Positions 11,729-17,505 of a stretch of DNA of 17,505 bases are shown here, piece by piece. A program made the position numbers and the translations under genes. Source of the stretch: Bacilli bacterium (GTDB lineage Bacteria; Bacillota_I; Bacilli_A; RF39; UBA660). The stretch's first letter is position 1. Each line of letters begins with the position of its first letter. Under the pieces are notes generated by a model. The model was not told the DNA's origin. It did not search any database and saw only the letters and a program-made list of their open reading frames with translations. The stretch covers positions 1 through 17,505 of the forward strand of contig JAILLM010000127.1 of NCBI GenBank assembly GCA_024693165.1, written 5' to 3'.

Positions 11729-13861
11729 ATGGGAATTATAACAGCAGTCTTATTAATTAATTTCATTTATATTTTTGTTATCTCAGCACTATACTTTTCT
11801 AAGAAAAAAGTTATGGATAAAGAAAACATTTATCTATCCATAATCCTAGTATTAACTCTTGTATGTATAATCTTTGAATATTTAAATATCTTATTTATAT
11901 CTAAAAATCCTGTTACTAATACAGGTTTAATAATACATAATATTTATGAAACTTTCTTAATTATTTGGGCAACTGTATTTAGTATTTACTGCTGTGAACT
12001 AGTTAGCCCTAAAGATAAAAAAGATGATACTCAAAAATCAATAATTATTAAAACCGTAATTGTTGTATTTTATATGCTTGCTGTTTCAATTGCAATGGCA
12101 TTAATCCCTGCGAAATTTACTCAAGGAATTATTCTTCCTTATGAATCAAGTGCAAGAGTAATCTTAATGTCTATTATTGTATCTTTCTATATGATCTACT
12201 TAGATATAAATATCTTTTTAAATAAAAAGAATGATATAAGAAAACTTACACCATTAATTGTATTCGAATTCTTATTTATTGTAATTTTAATACTAAGAAA
12301 AACAGTTATTAGTCCAGAGTATTTAGTAATATCTCAAGTATTATCAATTACACTTCTTATTATGACTAATACAATTGAAAACCAAGACTTAAAAATTATA
12401 ACTGAATTAAGTGCAGCTAAAAAAGAAACTGAAAAAGCAACACGTGCTAAGTCAGACTTCTTATCAAGTATGTCTCATGAAATAAGAACTCCACTTAATG
12501 CAATTATTGGTTTATCAGAAGTTATTAGTGAAGATATAGATGGAAGAACTGATATTGATGATTCTATCAGAGAAAATCTTAATGATATTAATTATGCTTC
12601 TCAAACTCTTCTAGAAATTGTTGGTAACATCCTAGATATCAACAAGATTGAATCCAATAAAATGGAAATACAAAATTTGAATTACTTCCCAACTGAGATA
12701 GTTAATGAATTACTTAAGATGAATAAAGTAAGAATAGGTAATAAAGATATTAAACTTACTTCCAATATTTCAAGCGATGTACCATATGAATTACTTGGAG
12801 ATAAAATTCATATTAAACAAATTATTAATAACCTTTTAAGTAATGCTATTAAATATACTGATAAAGGTAGTGTTCAAATAAATCTATTTGCTAAGAATGA
12901 TGGATTTGTTTGTAATCTAATTATTCAAGTTAAAGATACTGGTAAAGGTATTAAGACAAGTGATTATGATAAATTATTTAATAAGTTTGAGAGGTTAGAT
13001 ACTGAGATTAATTCAACAATCGAAGGATCAGGTTTAGGACTTGCTATTACTAAGAGATTAGTTCAATTACTTAATGGATCAATCAGAGTAAAAAGTACTT
13101 ATGGAGAAGGTTCTATATTTGAAGTGGAAATACCTCAAACAATAAGTATGATGATAAATCCAAAACAAGTTGAAATGGAATATAGAATTGAGCAAATTGA
13201 ATCTGGAGATATGGAATCAGTCGTAGCATCAATGAAACAAGTTCTTATTTGTGATGACTCTCAAATAAATTTAAAGATTGCATCTTCACATTTAAAAGAT
13301 CAACTTATAAATATAGATACTTGTACAACTGGTAGAGAATGTGTAGAATTTGCTAAAAAGAAAAAATACAATATCATTTTCTTGGATTTGAAAATGCCTA
13401 ACATGGATGGATTTAAAACTCTTGATGAACTAAAAAGAATCAAAGGATTTAATACTCCAGTCGTAGCTTTCACAGCAGTCGAAGAAGATGTTGAATCAAC
13501 TTGTTTAAATGCCGGATTTACTGGCTTCCTAATTAAACCATTTAGTAAAGAACAAATAATAAATAAATTAAATGAAGTAGTAGGCAACTATAAAGAAATA
13601 AGAAACAATGTAGTTGAAGAAACAATTGAAAAACAAGATGAAGGAATTCCAGATGTTACTGAAACTCCTCCGATTGAAAGTTTAGCTCCAGTGGTAGATA
13701 TCAAAACTCAAGAAATGAGTGATACTCCTGCAGTGCCAAATTTTGGAGAAAAGAGCACGCCAAAAGAAACACCTAAGGAAGAACCTGCAGTTAATATATC
13801 AAGTGAACCTGCAAATAAAACAGTAGAAGGTAAGGTACAACCTCCAATTTCATTTAATTAA
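11729..13861 (+). CDS. hybrid sensor histidine kinase, 7 TM, with C-terminal receiver
   Basis: The 710 residues divide as follows. Seven hydrophobic helices span residues 1-215 with little extracellular sequence, so the sensor is membrane-embedded or reads intramembrane/envelope signals. A short coiled coil follows. HisKA has SHEIRTPLNAIIG with phospho-acceptor H250. HATPase has the N-box (QIINNLLSNAIKYTD, about 363), DTGKGI and GSGLGLAI (about 434). The receiver domain (about 503-620) has acidic D509/D510, phospho-acceptor D553 (IIFLDLKMPNMDG) and K603. A Pro/Glu/Thr-rich, probably disordered tail fills 625-710. No DNA-binding output domain or separate response regulator is adjacent, so the phosphate may go to a distant partner. 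The pilin array upstream is a separate transcript. The start has GAAGGG upstream. Confidence 0.95.
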   Translation: MGIITAVLLINFIYIFVISALYFSKKKVMDKENIYLSIILVLTLVCIIFEYLNILFISKNPVTNTGLIIHNIYETFLIIWATVFSIYCCELVSPKDKKDDTQKSIIIKTVIVVFYMLAVSIAMALIPAKFTQGIILPYESSARVILMSIIVSFYMIYLDINIFLNKKNDIRKLTPLIVFEFLFIVILILRKTVISPEYLVISQVLSITLLIMTNTIENQDLKIITELSAAKKETEKATRAKSDFLSSMSHEIRTPLNAIIGLSEVISEDIDGRTDIDDSIRENLNDINYASQTLLEIVGNILDINKIESNKMEIQNLNYFPTEIVNELLKMNKVRIGNKDIKLTSNISSDVPYELLGDKIHIKQIINNLLSNAIKYTDKGSVQINLFAKNDGFVCNLIIQVKDTGKGIKTSDYDKLFNKFERLDTEINSTIEGSGLGLAITKRLVQLLNGSIRVKSTYGEGSIFEVEIPQTISMMINPKQVEMEYRIEQIESGDMESVVASMKQVLICDDSQINLKIASSHLKDQLINIDTCTTGRECVEFAKKKKYNIIFLDLKMPNMDGFKTLDELKRIKGFNTPVVAFTAVEEDVESTCLNAGFTGFLIKPFSKEQIINKLNEVVGNYKEIRNNVVEETIEKQDEGIPDVTETPPIESLAPVVDIKTQEMSDTPAVPNFGEKSTPKETPKEEPAVNISSEPANKTVEGKVQPPISFN

Positions 13862-13888
13862 AAGTAGAATTATTTCTACTTTTTTTAT
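13861..13888 (+). terminator. intrinsic terminator of the kinase gene
   Basis: AAAGTAGAA (13861-13869), loop TTAT, TTCTACTTT (13874-13882), T-run. Confidence 0.85.
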
Positions 13889-13895
13889 TTTTCTA

Positions 13896-13904
13896 TGTTA
13901 TAGT
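13896..13904 (+). promoter_or_regulatory. extended -10 promoter of a short transcription unit
   Basis: TGT-TATAGT (13896-13904), with a predicted start near 13911. No clear -35 is seen, as the upstream area is the T-run of the kinase terminator. Confidence 0.45.
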
Positions 13905-13910
13905 AAATAT

Positions 13911-14041
13911 GCAGGTGGTAAAGAAGAGATTATAATTATTGTAGACCAAAAGAAGTTCCTGCATATGATCAAGAAAAAGTGAAAATTAAGAATGAAGAGA
14001 TTGTAAAAAGAGTATTAAAATTAAGATAATTCTCTTTTTTT
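13911..14041 (+). ncRNA. short transcript: structured leader/small RNA, or degenerate tiny gene
   Basis: A promoter-like element is followed by about 130 bases ending in a good terminator. ATATGCAGG (13907-13915) is the exact reverse complement of CCTGCATAT (13958-13966), and inside it TGGT (13916-13919) can pair with ACCA (13945-13948), so the 5' end may fold. The same DNA contains a 35-codon open frame (13922-14029) reading CRPKEVPAYDQEKVKIKNEE and a basic end, with its stop inside the terminator stem as for many genes here. It has no ATG, GTG or TTG at a useful position, although AGGTGG (13913-13918) looks like a ribosome site. It could be a riboswitch-like leader for the nuclease operon, a small RNA, or a dead small gene. 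Confidence 0.35.
14005..14041 (+). terminator. intrinsic terminator (or attenuator before the nuclease operon)
   Basis: AAAAAGAG (14005-14012), a T-T mismatch, ATTA/TAAT, and CTCTTTTT (14032-14039) with a further T-run. Confidence 0.7.
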
Positions 14042-14045
14042 GTTT

Positions 14046-14051
14046 TATAAT
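14046..14051 (+). promoter_or_regulatory. possible -10 element directly before the nuclease gene
   Basis: TATAAT lies only 14 bases before the ATG at 14066, so a transcript from it would have a leader of about eight bases that barely includes the GAGGG site (14058-14062). No -35 is seen. Read-through from 13896 is an alternative. Confidence 0.3.
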
Positions 14052-14065
14052 ATATATGAGGGTTT

Positions 14066-14800
14066 ATGAAGAAAAATAGATTAAATATTATAATTTTTGT
14101 TTTATGTGTAATATTTGTTTTAGTAATATTCTTTTATATTCAAAATGAATCTTCATATGGATATAATGAACCTGAAACTACAACTACAAGTACAACTACT
14201 GAAAGTGTTTATTATTCAAAAAGTGCCATTCCTGATTTTAATGGAAATGGTTATATTGAATTAAACTCAAATAAACCAGAATTCATTGATACAGATTACA
14301 CTACAACTTCATTTGAAGTCTATAGTGATTTAGATAACTTAGGTAGATGTGGAGTTGCCTACGCAAACATAGGGACAGATATTATGCCAACAGAAAAGAG
14401 AGGCTCAATATCAAATGTAAAACCTAGCGGTTGGCACTCAGTTAAATATGATAATGTTCCTGGTAAATATTTATACAATAGATGTCATTTAATCGGATAT
14501 CAATTAACTGGTGAAAATGATAATAATAAAAACTTAATTACTTGTACAAGATATATGAATGCTACAACAATGTTATACTTTGAAGACATGACAGCAAACT
14601 ATATTAGGGAAACAAATAATCATGTTTTATATAGAGTAACCCCAATTTATGATGAAGATAATTTGCTTGCTAAAGGTGTTCAAATGGAAGCTTCCTCAGT
14701 TGAAGATAAATGTACTTCATTATGTTTCAATGTATTTGTTTATAATGTTCAAGATGGTATAACAATTAATTATAAATCTGGTGAATCAGAAAGGAGTTAA
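14066..14800 (+). CDS. surface DNA/RNA non-specific endonuclease (EndA/streptodornase-like)
   Basis: This 244-residue protein has an N-terminal signal-anchor helix (about 7-25) and a Thr-rich linker (TTTTSTTTES, about 38-48), so the catalytic part faces outward. The beta-beta-alpha-metal nuclease core is recognisable: YLYNRCHLIGYQLTGEN holds the general-base His (H141; the DRGH motif in the prototype, NRCH here as in secreted Firmicute members), and NKNLITCTRYMN carries the Asn (about N156) expected to bind Mg2+. The family cuts DNA and RNA without sequence specificity; pneumococcal EndA acts in DNA uptake and other members in nutrient or NET degradation. It is first of a closely spaced operon, two bases before the carboxypeptidase gene. 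Which biological role applies here is open. Confidence 0.9.
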   Translation: MKKNRLNIIIFVLCVIFVLVIFFYIQNESSYGYNEPETTTTSTTTESVYYSKSAIPDFNGNGYIELNSNKPEFIDTDYTTTSFEVYSDLDNLGRCGVAYANIGTDIMPTEKRGSISNVKPSGWHSVKYDNVPGKYLYNRCHLIGYQLTGENDNNKNLITCTRYMNATTMLYFEDMTANYIRETNNHVLYRVTPIYDEDNLLAKGVQMEASSVEDKCTSLCFNVFVYNVQDGITINYKSGESERS

Positions 14801-14802
14801 TT

Positions 14803-15723
14803 ATGAAAATAGTTAATATAATCGGTTTAGCTTTATGGGTATTTTATACACTTGTATATTTTGCCATACTAAGTAGAACTAAAAGAAAAAAGAATAAAAT
14901 AAGTAAGTATTTTAAAGTAAGTATCTTACTAATAGTAATTCTTGCTTTTGTTAATATAATTGTGATTCTAAATGAATCTGATGCTAAGCCAGAAGATGTT
15001 AATAAAACTACAACTAGTAGTAGTAGTGAAGTTAAAAATGAAAAAACAAGTGAGGTAACTACTATGGAAAAAACTACAACAAAAGAATCAAGTGGTACTT
15101 TTAAAAAGATTAATCATGATTTAAGTGGAGCAATTGACTCAGGAACTACTTCAAAAGGATATTCTATCCAAGAAAAAGATGGAATTACTTATATTGATGG
15201 ATATATGATTGCTAATAAAACATATGGTTTACCTTCAACATTTAATCCTGGAAAATTAGATGCCACTGTTGAAAAAGCAGCAGATAAAATGTATGAAGCA
15301 GCTAAAAAAGAAAAAGGATATAATATGTGGGGACAATCACAATTTAGATCTTATGAAACTCAAAAGAAGTTATATAACAATTATGTAGCTAGAGATGGAA
15401 AAGCTGCAGCTGATACTTATTCAGCAAGACCAGGGTTTAGTGAACATCAAACAGGTTTGGCTTTTGACGTATGTGCTAAGAATAAACCTTGTATAACAAG
15501 TGATTTTAATTCAACACCTGAAGCAAAATGGTTAAGTGATAATGCTTGGAGATTTGGTTTTATCTTAAGATATGTTAATGGTAAAACTAATGAAACAGGT
15601 TATAAATATGAATCATGGCACTTTAGATATGTAGGTTCTGAACTTGCTGAAAAACTATATAACAATGGTGATTGGATAACTATGGAAAGTTATTTCGGAT
15701 TTGATTCTGAATATAAAGACTAG
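14803..15723 (+). CDS. VanY/LdcB-type D-alanyl-D-alanine (or LD-) carboxypeptidase
   Basis: This 306-residue cell-surface peptidase has two N-terminal hydrophobic helices (about 4-25 and 36-57) and a long Ser/Thr/Lys linker (TTTSSSSEVKN...TTTKESSG, about 66-100). The zinc-dependent VanY domain (peptidase M15B) occupies about 130-290. The ligands are visible: SEHQTGLAFD with H215 and D222, and the ESWHFRYVG motif with H273. Such enzymes trim the terminal D-Ala of peptidoglycan stem peptides; DD- versus LD-specificity cannot be told by eye. Shine-Dalgarno AAAGGAG overlaps the end of the nuclease gene, so they are coupled. It shares the anchor-plus-Thr-rich-linker design with the nuclease, suggesting both work in the wall. 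Confidence 0.92.
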   Translation: MKIVNIIGLALWVFYTLVYFAILSRTKRKKNKISKYFKVSILLIVILAFVNIIVILNESDAKPEDVNKTTTSSSSEVKNEKTSEVTTMEKTTTKESSGTFKKINHDLSGAIDSGTTSKGYSIQEKDGITYIDGYMIANKTYGLPSTFNPGKLDATVEKAADKMYEAAKKEKGYNMWGQSQFRSYETQKKLYNNYVARDGKAAADTYSARPGFSEHQTGLAFDVCAKNKPCITSDFNSTPEAKWLSDNAWRFGFILRYVNGKTNETGYKYESWHFRYVGSELAEKLYNNGDWITMESYFGFDSEYKD

Positions 15724-15735
15724 GAGTGAATTGAC

Positions 15736-16494
15736 ATGAAAATAATATCTTGGAACGTCGCAGGTTTTAGAGCAGTCTTAAATAAAGGTTTTGATGAATT
15801 CTTTAAAAGTAGTAATGCTGATGTTTATTGTTTACAAGAATCAAAAGTACTACCTGATCAATTTGAATACGCACCAGTTGGTTATGAAATGTATTTAAAT
15901 CCTGCAGAGAAAAAAGGTTATTCAGGTACACTTGTATTTACTAAAGTAAAACCTATAAATGTAACTTATGGTATGGGTATAGATATGCATGATCATGAAG
16001 GAAGAATTATTACTTTAGAATTTAAAGATTTCTATTTAATAAACATGTATGTACCTAATGCTAAAAGAGATTTATCAAGACTAGATGAAAGAATGATTTG
16101 GGAAGATGATTTTAAAGCTTATGTTAAAAAGTTAGAAAAGTCTAAACCTGTAGTTATTTGTGGTGATTTTAATGTTGCTCATACTGAATCTGATATTAAA
16201 AATGCTAAAGCAAATATTGGTAAAGCAGGTTTCACTTATGAAGAAAGAGATAAATTTACTGAACTTTTAAATTCAGGTTTAATAGATACATGGAGATACT
16301 TTAATCCTGATGTTAAAGATAAATATACTTGGTGGTCTTATATGGGACATGCTAGAGAAACTAATGCTGGATGGAGATTAGATTATTTTCTTATTTCAAA
16401 AGACTATATTAAAAAAGTTAAAGCTTCAAATATCTTAGATAATGTAATGGGAAGTGATCACTGTCCAATTGAATTAGATTTAGAAATGGAGTAA
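15736..16494 (+). CDS. exoA: exodeoxyribonuclease III (AP endonuclease)
   Basis: This is a 252-residue member of the ExoIII/AP endonuclease family, a Mg2+-dependent enzyme that cuts at abasic sites in base-excision repair and degrades DNA 3' to 5'. Catalytic motifs are complete: SWNVAG (N7), LQESK (E35), NMYVPN with Tyr, GDFNVAH (D144, N146), RLDYFL and SDHCPIEL (D241, H242). Length matches ExoA. There is no signal peptide, so it is cytoplasmic, unlike its operon neighbours. It starts 12 bases after the carboxypeptidase stop with AGGAGTG. It is followed by a membrane protein gene three bases on. Its presence in a surface-protein operon is probably simple co-transcription. Confidence 0.96.
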   Translation: MKIISWNVAGFRAVLNKGFDEFFKSSNADVYCLQESKVLPDQFEYAPVGYEMYLNPAEKKGYSGTLVFTKVKPINVTYGMGIDMHDHEGRIITLEFKDFYLINMYVPNAKRDLSRLDERMIWEDDFKAYVKKLEKSKPVVICGDFNVAHTESDIKNAKANIGKAGFTYEERDKFTELLNSGLIDTWRYFNPDVKDKYTWWSYMGHARETNAGWRLDYFLISKDYIKKVKASNILDNVMGSDHCPIELDLEME

Positions 16495-16497
16495 TAC

Positions 16498-17238
16498 ATG
16501 CTATACGTCATATTAATTCTACTTATTATTTTAGCTGTTCTTTTACTTGTATTATATGTTGTTGCTATGAAGTTTGTTAAAGCAATTGGTTTTAGTACTT
16601 TAAAAGAACTTATAGATGAAATAAAAAAGCAATCAACTACAGAAAAAGAAATATACTCAAGTCCTAAAAACTTAAGTGACATGACTAAATTATTAGTACC
16701 ACTAATATCTAAAGATTTTCCATCTTTTAATCAAGAACAAATATTTACTCAATCAAGAAATTATATAAACGCTATTCTTGATTCATTAGAAGCTAAAGAC
16801 TCTTCTTTAATTAAAGATAAAAACTTAAAGTTTATAATACCTAAAGTTGAAGATCAAATTAAGAATCTTAATGAACTTGAAAAGGAAGTTCATTATACAA
16901 ATGTTAGATTTAATAAATGTGCCATTAGTGAATACACTAATAAAGGTGGTGTAGCTAAAATCACAGTTGTTTCATCTTTAAGTTACTATTATGATTCTAA
17001 TGATGAAAAAGAAAAGAAGTTTACTGATGTAAGAAAAGAAACTAGATACAAGTTAGAATATGTTTATATTTATGATGAAGATAAAATACCTGAAAACATA
17101 GATTTATTAAAGATTAATTGTCCTAACTGTGGAGCACCTGTAGATTTCTTTGGCAGAGGAAAGTGTTCTTATTGTAATACTATGTTATCGCCAATAAACA
17201 TCAAGAACTGGAGTGTAGTAAATTATGAAGAATATTAA
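16498..17238 (+). CDS. Tim44-like membrane protein with C-terminal zinc ribbon
   Basis: This 246-residue protein begins with one membrane helix (about 2-24). The centre (about 55-200) resembles the Tim44-like/NTF2-type fold often seen in small bacterial membrane proteins: helical start (FNQEQIFTQSRNYINAILDS), then strands (AKITVVSSLSYYY; TRYKLEYVYIY). It ends in a four-cysteine zinc ribbon, CPNCGAP...CSYCN (C208, C211, C223, C226), preceding a short tail. The domain is therefore probably cytoplasmic behind an N-terminal anchor. The function of such proteins is not established. The start follows GGAG within the exoA end, three bases after its stop. Its last codons overlap the lipoprotein gene. 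Confidence 0.8.
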   Translation: MLYVILILLIILAVLLLVLYVVAMKFVKAIGFSTLKELIDEIKKQSTTEKEIYSSPKNLSDMTKLLVPLISKDFPSFNQEQIFTQSRNYINAILDSLEAKDSSLIKDKNLKFIIPKVEDQIKNLNELEKEVHYTNVRFNKCAISEYTNKGGVAKITVVSSLSYYYDSNDEKEKKFTDVRKETRYKLEYVYIYDEDKIPENIDLLKINCPNCGAPVDFFGRGKCSYCNTMLSPINIKNWSVVNYEEY

Positions 17239-17505
17239 AATACTAATATGTTTATTATCAGTTTTATTATTAACTGGATGTGGTAGTTCTAAAAATAAAC
17301 TTGTAACTTATCTTGAAGATAATTCATTTGAATGTTTAAAAAATGTATGTGTTAAAAACTCTACAGAAAAAGATAATGTTCAAGTAATAACTACATATGA
17401 TATAGATAATAAAACTATGACAATAGATACTAAATTTACATCATTACAAACTAGTAATTTCACATATGATTGGGATGTAAAAAGTGCATCTTATACTTAT
17501 ACACT
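17225..17505 (+). CDS. lipoprotein (3' partial)
   Basis: An ATG at 17225 lies 14 bases inside the end of the zinc-ribbon gene, in another frame, with GGAG 11 bases before it. The frame is open to the window edge (93 complete codons). It begins MKNIKILICLLSVLLLTGCG: a lipoprotein signal with lipobox LTGC, lipidated Cys at residue 19. The mature part has CLKNVCVK (a possible disulfide or metal pair) and then Thr/Asp-rich, strand-like sequence (VITTYDIDNKTMTIDTKFTS). It would be tethered to the outer membrane face. No family is recognised from this part. Overlap with the previous gene shows it belongs to the same operon. Confidence 0.85.
   Translation, partial: MKNIKILICLLSVLLLTGCGSSKNKLVTYLEDNSFECLKNVCVKNSTEKDNVQVITTYDIDNKTMTIDTKFTSLQTSNFTYDWDVKSASYTYT

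Noticed and set aside
14046..14066. Leaderless transcript for the nuclease gene
   Set aside because: GAGGG sits properly before the ATG, and a promoter at 13896 could supply a longer leader; the TATAAT at 14046 alone is not enough evidence.
1..17505. Mycoplasma-type code (TGA as Trp)
   Set aside because: Trp is written TGG throughout, genes are full length under the standard code, and the XRE gene ends with TGA at 5459-5461.

Overview
The window is very AT-rich, densely packed DNA from a low-GC Gram-positive-type bacterium. Genes are short and tightly spaced, and intrinsic terminators often overlap the stop codon. Shine-Dalgarno sites are strong and promoters are often of the extended -10 type (TGnTATAAT). 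The RDD, NusB, Tex, LPXTG-like, lipobox and LD-carboxypeptidase-type genes fit an uncultured gut-type Bacillota (Bacilli, RF39/Erysipelotrichia-like); this placement is inference. TGG encodes Trp and TGA acts as a stop, so the standard code is used, not the Mycoplasma code.

Layout. 1-158: end of an unknown membrane protein. 218-865: small secreted two-TM, Cys-rich protein that loosely recalls VirB2/TrbC. 932-2062: RDD membrane protein and nusB. 2071-2418 (minus): unknown small gene that converges on nusB over a shared bidirectional terminator. 2530-4695: tex. 4782-5123: unknown small gene. 5216-6309: phage-like or stress-type module of a small XRE regulator and a BRO-N family gene broken by a nonsense codon and a frameshift. 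6417-7055: small membrane protein behind a promoter that contains a Spo0A-box-like sequence. About 7134-7205: possible small RNA. 7247-8679: two overlapping genes of unknown function.

8738-11589 is the most striking part. Three tandem type IV pilin-like genes share a near-identical class III signal/N-helix and N-terminal domain. Their C-terminal domains diverge but keep an eight-Cys framework. Each ends in an invariant LP[E/A]TG-VYED, an LPXTG-like motif placed at the extreme C-terminus with no hydrophobic or charged sorting tail. Silent-site patterns show mosaicism among the copies.

11729-13861: hybrid histidine kinase with seven TM segments. 13896-14041: short transcription unit with a structured RNA or degenerate tiny gene. 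14066-17505: a closely spaced five-gene operon of surface DNA/RNA nuclease, LD-/DD-carboxypeptidase, exodeoxyribonuclease III, Tim44-like/zinc-ribbon membrane protein and a lipoprotein cut by the window edge. Pilins, envelope-sensing kinase, surface nuclease and wall hydrolase suggest a cell-surface region. No pilus motor, prepilin peptidase or sortase gene lies inside the window. No gene-free stretch exceeds 300 bases, and no tRNA, rRNA, CRISPR array or insertion sequence was seen.
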